From the NCBI GenBank assembly GCA_026416585.1, contig JAOAEV010000008.1, positions 1 through 64,000 of the forward strand: a stretch of DNA of 64,000 nucleotides, written 5' to 3'. Below the pieces are notes generated by a model, which did no database searches, had not been told where the DNA came from, and saw only the letters and a program-made list of their open reading frames with translations. Both the position numbers and the translations under genes were made by a program. Below are positions 54,490 to 63,444 of this stretch, piece after piece. The stretch is from Chlorobiota bacterium (GTDB taxonomy: Bacteria > Bacteroidota > Ignavibacteria > Kapaibacteriales > NICIL-2). How positions within the stretch are numbered: the first letter of the stretch is position 1; every line of letters begins with the position of its first letter.

Positions 54490-55601
54490 TAAGTGACCGC
54501 ATCCTGCCGTGCAGCTTGCCCAAGCCGCTGTCGAAGTTCAGCATTGTCCGCAAGCATAAGAATGGCATTTGCCAGCGACACTGCATCGCCAGGCTTACAC
54601 CACATCCCCGTTTGACCATCGCCAATAACCTCCGCTACCTGGCCAAGAGGAGTAGCGACAATCGCTTTCCCCATCGCCATATATTCGAATAGCTTTGTCG
54701 GTGAACCAAAGAATTCGCTCCCATCAGGATTAGGCAATGTTGGAACTGCTAAGATGTCGCATTCCGCCAAATAAGCTGGTACGCACTGGTGTGGTATGCG
54801 ACCGACGAAAGCGACAGATTGAGCAATGCCCCCACGATGGACAATCTCGACAACCCTGCCCAACATACCACCATCACCAACAAACACTCCACGCACTTGT
54901 GGTTGCCTCTCGATTGCGAGTACCAGAGCTTCGGCTAACACATCAGCGCCATGCCATGCGTCGAAAGTACCGACAAAACCTACCACGACAGCGTCGTGCC
55001 ACCCTCGCTGCTGTCGCACACCGTATGGCATAACATCAGGTGAAAATCGGTCAGTATTCACACCGTTAGGGATCACCACAACACGGGCAGGGTTAGCGCC
55101 TGCCTCGATAGCCATCTGCCGCATTGGCTCAGAAACGACCGTCACAAGGTCAGCACAACCGAGTGCGATACGTTCAGCAATGCCGAGCAAGCCCGGCATA
55201 TATGTTTTGCTCCAGTGGGTTTTCATCCATACTTCTGAGCCGTCGAATTGAAGGATGTATGGCACGCCATATCGCCGGAGAATCATCGCACCAGTGATAT
55301 TGTGGCTACTGTGCCGCTGATAGATAACATCCGGATTGAACTGTTCGAGCACCGGTACAATGCGCCGAACAACTCGCCCATTGTGCGCTATACTGAATAC
55401 TTCAGGTAAGTTCATCATGAGTCGGCTATACGGAATGGTATGCACCGGCACAGAATCATGTTCAGGGGCGGGACAGCTTGTAACGACTTCTACCTCAATA
55501 CCACATGCTGTCAATCCCTCTACGATGCCTCGTTGCATCGTGAATGAACCACCATCGGTAGTTGCACCGTAAAAATCCGTGCGGAGGTAGAGTAATCTCA
55601 T
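54414..55601 (-). CDS. GT4-family glycosyltransferase
   Basis: From the ATG at 55601 the protein has 395 residues. It is a GT-B glycosyltransferase of family 4, with the N-terminal DGGSFTMQRGIVEGL, the middle VVIPNGVNTDRFSP, and the C-terminal donor site SPTKLFEYMAMGKAIVATPLG. It probably adds a sugar to an exopolysaccharide or lipid-linked glycan. Its start overlaps the stop of the upstream small membrane-protein gene (ATGA). Confidence 0.9.
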   Translation of the reverse strand: MRLLYLRTDFYGATTDGGSFTMQRGIVEGLTACGIEVEVVTSCPAPEHDSVPVHTIPYSRLMMNLPEVFSIAHNGRVVRRIVPVLEQFNPDVIYQRHSSHNITGAMILRRYGVPYILQFDGSEVWMKTHWSKTYMPGLLGIAERIALGCADLVTVVSEPMRQMAIEAGANPARVVVIPNGVNTDRFSPDVMPYGVRQQRGWHDAVVVGFVGTFDAWHGADVLAEALVLAIERQPQVRGVFVGDGGMLGRVVEIVHRGGIAQSVAFVGRIPHQCVPAYLAECDILAVPTLPNPDGSEFFGSPTKLFEYMAMGKAIVATPLGQVAEVIGDGQTGMWCKPGDAVSLANAILMLADNAELRQRLGQAARQDAVTYHSWSARAQSLITTWENRPRSTSNM

Positions 55602-56023
55602 CGGCATACCGAACGATACCGCAACAACCGTAACCACCCCACCAGAATCGCTGCAAGACTGACAACCACCTCGAGCGCAAAAAGTGGCAATTCGACGGCC
55701 AGCAGACGTGACCAGCTAAAACAATCCGTGACTCCGCCTTCATCGGCAAACATCAGCCGCGATGAGCTTGCCACCGCAGCATAGAGCTTCCATATTGTGC
55801 GGAAGCGTTGAAAGGGAATGCTCTTAGTAGCAATAATAATTGTGCTGCTCCGCATGGAACGAAGCAGCTGAATCGCACGCTGCGGATTGGACACAATAAA
55901 ATCATGGACCGGTACAATCTGAGCAGCAGTAACACCACCAAGAGCAGCAAGAACTCGCTCGACACTACCGGACAGATGCACCAGCGCTACGTTCTGCAAT
56001 GGTTGCAATCGCTTATACGTCAT
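55598..56023 (-). CDS. Membrane-associated protein of unknown function
   Basis: This 141-residue protein has a soluble N-terminal part (NVALVHLSGSVERVLAALGG, then HDFIVSNPQRAIQLLRSM) and one C-terminal membrane helix at about residues 108-130. It overlaps the GT4 gene by four bases in ATGA form, so they are surely translated together. A helper role in glycan assembly is inferred from position only; I do not recognise the family. It is divergent from the PP2C phosphatase. Confidence 0.65.
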   Translation of the reverse strand: MTYKRLQPLQNVALVHLSGSVERVLAALGGVTAAQIVPVHDFIVSNPQRAIQLLRSMRSSTIIIATKSIPFQRFRTIWKLYAAVASSSRLMFADEGGVTDCFSWSRLLAVELPLFALEVVVSLAAILVGWLRLLRYRSVCR

Positions 56024-56055
56024 CGCGCGTGACTTTCGATGGAGGATGCAAAGTT

Positions 56056-57330
56056 ATGACCAAGCATTTACAGCCGGCGCTTCCTCAGCGGCATCTTTAC
56101 AAACTGCTTGACCGCGTTCTGGGCACAATGTTCGATAGCGAAGAACAGCTTCTGAAAACCTTGGTACGGGACTTGGTCGAACGTGAAGAGTTTGCTGTTA
56201 TTGGTGCTCGCTTGTGGAAGCTCATCCCCGAACGCAACGCCTACCGCCTATTGTACCAGTATGGTGATGTGCAACACATCCCCGACAGCTACGAGCTGGA
56301 CATTTCCGAACAACCGACATTTGGAGCATTAGCAGAACGACGCACAGTGACTGACGTCGAAACTGATGCAATACTTCGAGAACGTGGTATTCGAATTTAT
56401 TCGGCAACAGGGGTCGGACGTTTGGTCAAGGTTAGAGGACAGAAGTTTTACGAGTATGTCATTGCAATCAATGCACCGGTTGTCGGGGACGAGCTGGCTT
56501 CGATGCTTGCGATTATCGGGAGTGCTGCATCGTCGGCATTGCAGAATTTGCGTCACCGTCGCGAGCGTGAGCAGCTCGCACGCGACCTCGATCGTGCCTC
56601 GGAAATCCAGCGATCGCTTCTGCCCGATCATACGGTTGAGTTTCTCGACTATATCGCTTATGGTATCTCCGTCCCCGATAGTGTCGTCGGAGGTGATTAT
56701 TTCGACTACCTTCGCCCAACTGATATGGAGGAAGAACAGCGTTTGAGTATTGTTGTCAGCGACGCAGCGAGCAAAGGCTTACCTGCAGCTGTGCAAGCGC
56801 TATTTGTTTCTGGTGCACTGCGAATGGGTATAACATACCACACGAAGATTTCTTCGCTCATTAGCAGACTCAATACGTTGGTGTACGAGACATTTCCGAA
56901 CGAGCGATTTGTGACGCTTTTTTACTGTGAGATCACTCCGTCAGCAAGCGGTCTTGTCCTCTACACAAATGCAGGACACTGTCCGGCACTGCACTACCAA
57001 GCTACAGAGGGACGCATCAATGTGCTCGAACCAACAGGACCGATTCTCGGCATTGCACCACACCAGCACTTTTCGGTCGAAAACATCAACATGCAATACG
57101 GAGACATTCTGCTTATTGTTACCGACGGTATTCTGGAAGCCCAAACTCCCGAAGGGCAACTGTATGGTGTGCAGCGTTTGGAAGAACACCTGCGCAACGC
57201 TGCATCAGAGCAGCCACACACAATTGCGATGCGAATCTTGGAAGACGTTCAGCATTTCAGTGCCGGAGCGCAATACTCCGACGATCGAACAATCGTTGTG
57301 CTCAAGCGTATCGCTCCTCAGGTGGTGTAG
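56056..57330 (+). CDS. PP2C/SpoIIE-type serine phosphatase with GAF-like sensor
   Basis: This 424-residue protein has an N-terminal GAF-like domain (about 1-170) and a RsbU/SpoIIE PP2C phosphatase domain (about 190-420). Metal-binding aspartates are visible in VVGGDYFDYL, VVSDAASKGLPA and IVTDGILEAQ. Such enzymes usually dephosphorylate anti-sigma-factor antagonists. No partner gene is adjacent. The ATG at 56056 is favoured by GGAGG ten bases upstream, one of the few clear ribosome sites here. The frame opens at 55999. Confidence 0.85.
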   Translation: MTKHLQPALPQRHLYKLLDRVLGTMFDSEEQLLKTLVRDLVEREEFAVIGARLWKLIPERNAYRLLYQYGDVQHIPDSYELDISEQPTFGALAERRTVTDVETDAILRERGIRIYSATGVGRLVKVRGQKFYEYVIAINAPVVGDELASMLAIIGSAASSALQNLRHRREREQLARDLDRASEIQRSLLPDHTVEFLDYIAYGISVPDSVVGGDYFDYLRPTDMEEEQRLSIVVSDAASKGLPAAVQALFVSGALRMGITYHTKISSLISRLNTLVYETFPNERFVTLFYCEITPSASGLVLYTNAGHCPALHYQATEGRINVLEPTGPILGIAPHQHFSVENINMQYGDILLIVTDGILEAQTPEGQLYGVQRLEEHLRNAASEQPHTIAMRILEDVQHFSAGAQYSDDRTIVVLKRIAPQVV

Positions 57331-58445
57331 AATTCTGTGATCGCTTCGACGACGGCGGTAATTTCCTCGCGGTGTAGTTCGGCAAACATTGGCAATGCCA
57401 GAACGCGGGCACACGCATCCTCAGCAATGGGAAAATCTTCTGCACAGTAGCCGAGCCAGCGGAAGCACTCTTGGCGATGAAAGGGCACAGGATAATACAC
57501 TTCTGTTCCAATACCACGCGCTCCGAGCCACGAGCGCAAGCGATCCCGATCCCGAACAAGCACAACAAACTGATGGTAAATGTGCGTGTAGGGAATGTTT
57601 GGATACCGTTCATCGAGTAATTCCATAGCTTGCCCCACCAAACCGCGATCGCAGAACAATCGGCGATAAAGAGTCGCATGCTCTCGTCGTGCTGCGTTCC
57701 ATTGGTCGAGATACGCAAGTTTGACATTGAGTACTGCTGCCTGGAACTCGTCGATGCGGAAGTTGCCCCCAACCACTGAGTGATAGTAGCGCGGCTCCAT
57801 ACCGTGATTGCGCATAATGCGGATGCGATGCGCAATCTCGTCGTCGTTGGTAACGACTAAACCTGCGTCCCCGAATGCACCCAAGTTTTTTGTCGGGTAG
57901 AACGAATAGCACCCCACGTGCCCAATCGTACCGAGTCGCCGTCCATCACGGTGGTATGCTCCCAGCGCTTGCGCAGCATCCTCGATAATTGGGATGCCGG
58001 CTTCGTTCGCCAGAGTCAGCAATTCGTCCATCGCCGCTCCTTGACCGTAGAGATGCACAGGGATAATTGCGCGTGTTCGCGGTGTAATCGCTTTCCGTGT
58101 CGCTGCAACATCAAGGGTTAAGGTTCGTGGTTCGACGTCCACAAAGACCGGTTTTGCATGCACGCGCGCGACAACTCCTGCAGTAGCAAAAAACGAGAAC
58201 GTTGGAACGATCACCTCATCACGGGGACCAATCCCAAGCGCCATCAGCGATACAAGCAATGCATCGGTACCACTGGATACAGCAATTGCGTGGCGTACGC
58301 TGAGATACTCCGCAAGCGATTGTTCGAGTCGGTCGGTTTCGGGTCCAAGCACAAAGCGCTGACTCCGTGCAACATTCAAAAGACGTTCTTCAATAGCAGC
58401 ACCGATCGTAGTATATTGGCGATGGAGGTCAAGCAGGGGAATCAT
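57318..58445 (-). CDS. DegT/DnrJ/EryC1/StrS aminotransferase
   Basis: This 375-residue PLP enzyme of the sugar aminotransferase family has the PLP lysine in SFYPTKNLGAFGDAG (about 183) and a helper HLYGQGAAMDEL. It would transfer an amino group to a nucleotide-linked keto sugar used in surface glycans, which fits the nearby glycosyltransferase. Its 3' end overlaps the convergent phosphatase by 13 bases. A TAGTTTTG element lies 26 bases upstream. Confidence 0.92.
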   Translation of the reverse strand: MIPLLDLHRQYTTIGAAIEERLLNVARSQRFVLGPETDRLEQSLAEYLSVRHAIAVSSGTDALLVSLMALGIGPRDEVIVPTFSFFATAGVVARVHAKPVFVDVEPRTLTLDVAATRKAITPRTRAIIPVHLYGQGAAMDELLTLANEAGIPIIEDAAQALGAYHRDGRRLGTIGHVGCYSFYPTKNLGAFGDAGLVVTNDDEIAHRIRIMRNHGMEPRYYHSVVGGNFRIDEFQAAVLNVKLAYLDQWNAARREHATLYRRLFCDRGLVGQAMELLDERYPNIPYTHIYHQFVVLVRDRDRLRSWLGARGIGTEVYYPVPFHRQECFRWLGYCAEDFPIAEDACARVLALPMFAELHREEITAVVEAITEFYTT

Positions 58446-58470
58446 TGTGTGTGTAATCGTAGTTGAGTCA

Positions 58471-58478
58471 CAAAACTA
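58471..58478 (-). promoter_or_regulatory. Candidate promoter -7 element for the DegT gene
   Basis: On the minus strand, TAGTTTTG matches TAnnTTTG. Flanking bases (ACG before, TG after) resemble those of the mreB element. It is in the 76-base divergent gap shared with the peroxidase gene. Confidence 0.4.
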
Positions 58479-58521
58479 CGTCCATCTAAGCAGCTATAAT
58501 GATTGGTAAATTGCACATGCT

Positions 58522-59538
58522 ATGCAAGCAGTTGTCGTGCTTTGTGTCTGCACATTAGTTTTCACTATTGGCTGCGACCACGCTGAAGCGCCGCAGGATG
58601 TCGTGGTGTCGGAGTATCCAGTGCCTTCTGGTTTTCCACCGATTTCTACGCCGCGGGATAATCTTATCACCGACGCCAAGATTTCGTTGGGACGATTGCT
58701 TTTTTACGATGCACAGCTATCGCGCGATGGTGATCTATCCTGCTCAAGCTGTCATCAGCAGGCACGAGCATTTTCCGACACGATTTCCGTCAGCCGCGGT
58801 ACACAAAGCGAAATTGGCTTACGGAACGCACCACCGATTATCAACGCTGCATACTCGCGATCGTGGTTTTGGGATGGGCGCGCCCGATCGCTCGAAGAGC
58901 AGATCATCGGTGCTCTCACATCGCCAATCGAAATGGCTTCAGATACCGCACTGATCGCCGAGCGACTGAGCCAATCACCGAACTACCGCAATGCGTTCAC
59001 TCAGGCATTTGGCACATCACCTTCCGCGCGTGATGCAGTACGAGCAATTGCAACGTTTTGCCGTGTGTTGCTCTCGGGCAATTCCCGATTCGATCGCTAC
59101 AGTCGCGGCGATTCCTCTGCCCTCTCAGACGCAGAAAAACGTGGGATGGCGCTCTTTTTCAGTGCGCGCACCCATTGCAGTGAATGCCACGGAGGTGTGT
59201 TTTTCAGCGACTTTGATTTCCATAGTATCGGTATTCACTCGCACTACTACGACCGCGGACGTTATTACGTTACGGGGAACGAACACGACATTGGTAAATT
59301 CAAAACACCTACCTTGCGGAACATCGCGCTGACAGCGCCCTACATGAACGATGGTACACTTACGACACTCGACCAGGTGCTGCAACACTATAATAGCGGG
59401 GGCAAACCGTTCATCAATAAAGATCCACGCATCCGCCCGCTTGGGCTGACTAGTGCTGAACTTGACGACCTACGCGCATTTTTGCACACATTGACAGATT
59501 CAATGTTCATCACTAATCCGATCCTGGCAAAACCATAG
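58522..59538 (+). CDS. MauG/CcpA-type di-heme cytochrome c peroxidase lipoprotein
   Basis: This 338-residue lipoprotein (lipobox FTIGC, Cys18) has two heme motifs, CSSCH at residues 74-78 and CSECH near 215, in the bacterial di-heme peroxidase fold. It likely reduces hydrogen peroxide with electrons from small cytochromes, or acts as a MauG-like oxidase. TAAATTGC ends seven bases before its ATG, as for the purine phosphorylase. The Fe-S oxidoreductase follows after 11 bases. Confidence 0.9.
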   Translation: MQAVVVLCVCTLVFTIGCDHAEAPQDVVVSEYPVPSGFPPISTPRDNLITDAKISLGRLLFYDAQLSRDGDLSCSSCHQQARAFSDTISVSRGTQSEIGLRNAPPIINAAYSRSWFWDGRARSLEEQIIGALTSPIEMASDTALIAERLSQSPNYRNAFTQAFGTSPSARDAVRAIATFCRVLLSGNSRFDRYSRGDSSALSDAEKRGMALFFSARTHCSECHGGVFFSDFDFHSIGIHSHYYDRGRYYVTGNEHDIGKFKTPTLRNIALTAPYMNDGTLTTLDQVLQHYNSGGKPFINKDPRIRPLGLTSAELDDLRAFLHTLTDSMFITNPILAKP

Positions 59539-59549
59539 CCAATTCGCTC

Positions 59550-61670
59550 ATGACAGTAAAAAACGTGATCTTCTGGATAGTGTTCATCGCCGCAGCGTCC
59601 GTCTTTGCTCGAAGTGTGTGGAAGCTGCGGCAGTACTTGTCATTTGCGCGTCCGGACAGTCGCTTTGACCGACTCGGCATGCGATTGAAGCAGATGTTCA
59701 CGGTGGGATTGCTTCAGACGAAAATTCTTCGAGATCGTGGAGCTGGTCTTGTTCATGTAGTGATCTTCTGGGGATTTATTGTGTTGCTATCTGCTGCGGC
59801 TGAGGCAGTCTTAGAGGGATTGCATCCAGCACTCAATCTCAATTGGCTCGGTCCGATCTACTCGCTCTCTACAATCGCTGCGGATGTGTTTTGTGCGTTT
59901 ATCGTCGTCGCAACGATCGTTGCGCTTGTGCGTCGGTATGTTGTCAAAGTTCCTCGGCTGCAGCTTACCGATGATCGCATCGAAGCAGCAGTAATTCTGC
60001 TGACCATATTCGCAATTGTAACATCGCTGTTGCTCCTCAATGCAGCACGTATTCGGCTTGGCACCGACTATTCATGGGCAGTACGACCAATTGCATCGCT
60101 CCTTGCACCGATTTTACCACTCGGCGAGATTGCGCACGAAGTGTTTTGGTGGGTACACATTGTGCTCATCTTAGCATTTACCAACTACCTGCCGTACTCC
60201 AAACACCTCCATGTGCTCTCCTCGTTACCCAACGTATTTTTCTCACAGCTTGAATTTCCGCGAGAACTACCTACCGTTGACTTTACAAGCGAGAACGTCG
60301 AAAAATTCGGTGCTCGCGATATTGAGGACTTTTCATGGAAAACCCTGCTCGACGGCTACACCTGCACTCATTGTGGTCGCTGTACGAGTGTGTGTCCCGC
60401 CAACACAACCGGAAAGGTGCTCGACCCACGTGGGATCATCATTGCCATTCATCAACGGACGATGGACAAAGGACCGCTTCTCCTCAAGCTTCGAGATTGG
60501 GCAGACAACGCATCCCGTGCCGATCGTCGGGAGGCAGCACGTGCGATTCTCCGCGGTAAACGCTCAGACGAAATGAATGAACTGGAGCGACAGGTATTCG
60601 AAACAGTATTCACTGAGCATGAGCGTACTATATGGGATCGCCGACTTATCGGAGACTACATTTCGCCGGATGCACTATGGGCATGCACTACTTGTGGTGC
60701 TTGTATGCAAGAGTGTCCTGTCAACATTGAACATGTACCCGCAATCGTTGCGATGCGTCAATCGCTGGTGATGATGGATGCATCGTTCAACGAAGAAGCA
60801 TCACTTCTGCCGAACGTGTATTCGAACCTTGAAACAAATGCGGTCCCATGGGGTGGTATGTCACATAGCGACCGTGCTGCATGGGCTGAAGGATTAGGTA
60901 TCAAGACCGCCGCAGAAGACAGTACGATGGAAGTGCTTTTCTGGGTCGGCTGTGCAGGGAGTTATGACGAGCGCGCTAAGCGAATTAGCCGTGCCGTAGC
61001 TGAGCTATTGCAATATGCGGGAGTAGAATTCCGCATACTTGGCACCGAAGAGTGCTGCACAGGGGATCCAGCTCGTCGCACAGGGAACGAGTATCTCGCC
61101 GACATGTTGACACAACAAAACATCGAGACACTCAACCGATACAGTGTACAAACAATCCTCACGATTTGCCCCCACTGCTACAACACTTTGGCCAATGATT
61201 ATCCGCGCTTTGGCGGCACATACCGAGTGCTGCATCACACACAATTTCTGCAGCAATTGATTGAGGAAGGACGCCTCCGCATTGACCGATCAACGCTATC
61301 ACACGAAACGGTCGCCTATCACGATTCGTGTTACTTAGGACGCTATAACAGTGAGTACGAAGCACCACGAGCACTGCTTGAGAACGTGCCCGGATTGGAG
61401 ATCATCGAGGTCGAGCGTTCGCGAGATCGCGGTTTTTGTTGCGGTGCTGGCGGCGGTCGCATGTTCATGGAAGAGCACGTCGGCGAAAAAGTCAATCATA
61501 ACCGCACGCGCGAATTGCTCTCAACTGGCGCAACAACACTTGCAGCCAATTGCCCATTCTGTATGACAATGCTCACTGATGGTGTCAAGGCTGCTGACCG
61601 ATCCGATAGCGTCAGCGTTCGTGATGTCAGCGAAATCCTCCGCGATGCGATTGCCAATGGTTCAGCGTGA
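59550..61670 (+). CDS. Membrane-bound Fe-S oxidoreductase with heterodisulfide-reductase-like domains
   Basis: This 706-residue protein has an N-terminal membrane domain of five to six helices resembling NarI/DsrM cytochrome b. Two [4Fe-4S] motifs follow: CTHCGRCTSVCP near residue 271 and CTTCGACMQECP near 378. Then come two CCG domains, CCTGDPARR near 507 and CCGAGGGRMFMEE near 628. This is the layout of proteins that link soluble donors such as electron-transfer flavoprotein to quinone. The electron donor is not visible. Confidence 0.88.
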   Translation: MTVKNVIFWIVFIAAASVFARSVWKLRQYLSFARPDSRFDRLGMRLKQMFTVGLLQTKILRDRGAGLVHVVIFWGFIVLLSAAAEAVLEGLHPALNLNWLGPIYSLSTIAADVFCAFIVVATIVALVRRYVVKVPRLQLTDDRIEAAVILLTIFAIVTSLLLLNAARIRLGTDYSWAVRPIASLLAPILPLGEIAHEVFWWVHIVLILAFTNYLPYSKHLHVLSSLPNVFFSQLEFPRELPTVDFTSENVEKFGARDIEDFSWKTLLDGYTCTHCGRCTSVCPANTTGKVLDPRGIIIAIHQRTMDKGPLLLKLRDWADNASRADRREAARAILRGKRSDEMNELERQVFETVFTEHERTIWDRRLIGDYISPDALWACTTCGACMQECPVNIEHVPAIVAMRQSLVMMDASFNEEASLLPNVYSNLETNAVPWGGMSHSDRAAWAEGLGIKTAAEDSTMEVLFWVGCAGSYDERAKRISRAVAELLQYAGVEFRILGTEECCTGDPARRTGNEYLADMLTQQNIETLNRYSVQTILTICPHCYNTLANDYPRFGGTYRVLHHTQFLQQLIEEGRLRIDRSTLSHETVAYHDSCYLGRYNSEYEAPRALLENVPGLEIIEVERSRDRGFCCGAGGGRMFMEEHVGEKVNHNRTRELLSTGATTLAANCPFCMTMLTDGVKAADRSDSVSVRDVSEILRDAIANGSA

Positions 61671-63444
61671 GCGCGCGTACCTGCCTTGCTCGATTGTCGT
61701 GACGGTTGTTGTAGCTGCCATGGGGGTAGTCGGCAGTAGCTGCAAACACCGCTCGACGCCAGACCCTTCGCAACTTCGTCCTGCAGCCGACAATCGCTGG
61801 TATGGCGGCACATACCGTGTCAATGAAACCGGAGAGTTACGCTCGCTCGATCCTGTCGCAATCAACGATGTCACGAGCGCGCATATTTCGGAAAATATCT
61901 ACGACCAGCTACTCTATTTCGACGCCAATCTCAATCTTACCTGCGAGCTTGCCGAACGATGGGAGGTATCGCCTGACGGACGCTTGTACACGTACTTTTT
62001 GCGACGTGGAGTATATTTTCATGACGACCCATGCTTCCCAGGAGGAAAGGGGCGCGAACTGACAGCAGAAGATGTTGCATACTCTCTTACCCGATGCTGT
62101 GATGCCCGAACAGGCACGCTTTCGGCAGATTATTTCCGGGGCAAAGTTATCGGTGCTGAAGAGTATTACATCGCCACAAGCCAGGCAGCAGCACGTGGGA
62201 TAGAGCCTTCGGTTCGATCTGTTCGCGGATTTCATGTGCTTGACCGTTATACGTTTCGCATCGAGTTACTCGAGCCATTCGGACCCTTTGAATACTACGT
62301 AGCAATGAATTTCACAGGTATCCATCCTCGCGAAGCAGTCGAATACTATGGCAAAGACTTCTTCCAGCATCCAGTCGGAACAGGACCATTCACGTTTGTA
62401 GAATGGACTCCCGATCGAGAATGTCTGCTGGTGCGAAATAACCGTTACTGGAAGCACGATTCCGCAGGTAATCGGCTTCCCTACCTCGACACTCTGCGCT
62501 TTACCTTCATCAAAGATGACAAAGTTCAATTCCTCGAATTCACTGAAGGCAATCTCGACGAGTGCTACCGTATCCCGTCAGAATTCTTTCTCCTGGTCGT
62601 GGACGAACACAAACATTTACGTCCATCTTTTCAACGATTTCAACTTCTGCGCGTACCAGCACTCTCGACACAATACTATGGCATGCTGACGACAGCCGAA
62701 CCGTTCCGTGACCGGCGAGTGCGGCAGGCATTTTGCTACGCAGTTGACCGCGAACGAATTTTGCGATATGTTCTCAAAGGTCAAGGTGGCGAACCAGCCC
62801 ACCATGGGCTTGTTCCATCTGCTATGCCGGATTATCCTGCCTGGTCGGTTACCGGATACCATTTCAACCCGACGAAAGCACGACAACTGCTGGCAGACGC
62901 CGGGTATCCAATGGGACATAACTTTCCTTCTATCGAGCTGCAACTCAATAGTGGCGGCGGGCGCAATCTGCTGATTGCTGAAGCAGTGCAATCAGAGCTG
63001 GCGGAGGTACTCGGCATTCGTGTCGGCTTGAAGTTGGTCGAATTTGCACGGCATCTCGATGAAATTGACCACGGACGCGCGCCATTTTATCGCCTCGGTT
63101 GGATTGCCGACTATCCTGACCCCGAATCATTTCTCAACCTCTTCTACGGCAAGCTTGTCCCTTCCGATAGCACTGCACCGTCACCCCTCAATAGCACACG
63201 TTATCGCAATAAGCTCTACGACGAAGTATTTGAGGCTGCGCGACGAGTGCTCGATCGCCAGCAACGTAATCAACTGTTCGCCAGAGCCGAACAAATCGCC
63301 ATTGCTGATGCGCCAATACTTCTCCTGTTCTACGACGAAGATTACCGCTTACTGCAGCCGTATGTGCGAGGTTATCGCAACAATGCTATGGACAGACGGC
63401 AATATGTGTACGTTTGGTTCGATCCTGCAGCCACCGCTCGCTAA
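61657..63444 (+). CDS. Oligopeptide-type ABC solute-binding lipoprotein
   Basis: From the ATG at 61657 the protein has 595 residues: a signal peptide with lipobox GSSC and a family 5 solute-binding domain (ERWEVSPDGRLYTYFLRRGV, VGTGPFTFVEW, VRQAFCYAVDRERIL). It binds peptides or similar molecules for import. No permease or ATPase gene is next to it, so the transporter must be encoded elsewhere. The start overlaps the previous gene by 14 bases; an ATG at 61645 is possible. Confidence 0.88.
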   Translation: MVQRERAYLPCSIVVTVVVAAMGVVGSSCKHRSTPDPSQLRPAADNRWYGGTYRVNETGELRSLDPVAINDVTSAHISENIYDQLLYFDANLNLTCELAERWEVSPDGRLYTYFLRRGVYFHDDPCFPGGKGRELTAEDVAYSLTRCCDARTGTLSADYFRGKVIGAEEYYIATSQAAARGIEPSVRSVRGFHVLDRYTFRIELLEPFGPFEYYVAMNFTGIHPREAVEYYGKDFFQHPVGTGPFTFVEWTPDRECLLVRNNRYWKHDSAGNRLPYLDTLRFTFIKDDKVQFLEFTEGNLDECYRIPSEFFLLVVDEHKHLRPSFQRFQLLRVPALSTQYYGMLTTAEPFRDRRVRQAFCYAVDRERILRYVLKGQGGEPAHHGLVPSAMPDYPAWSVTGYHFNPTKARQLLADAGYPMGHNFPSIELQLNSGGGRNLLIAEAVQSELAEVLGIRVGLKLVEFARHLDEIDHGRAPFYRLGWIADYPDPESFLNLFYGKLVPSDSTAPSPLNSTRYRNKLYDEVFEAARRVLDRQQRNQLFARAEQIAIADAPILLLFYDEDYRLLQPYVRGYRNNAMDRRQYVYVWFDPAATAR

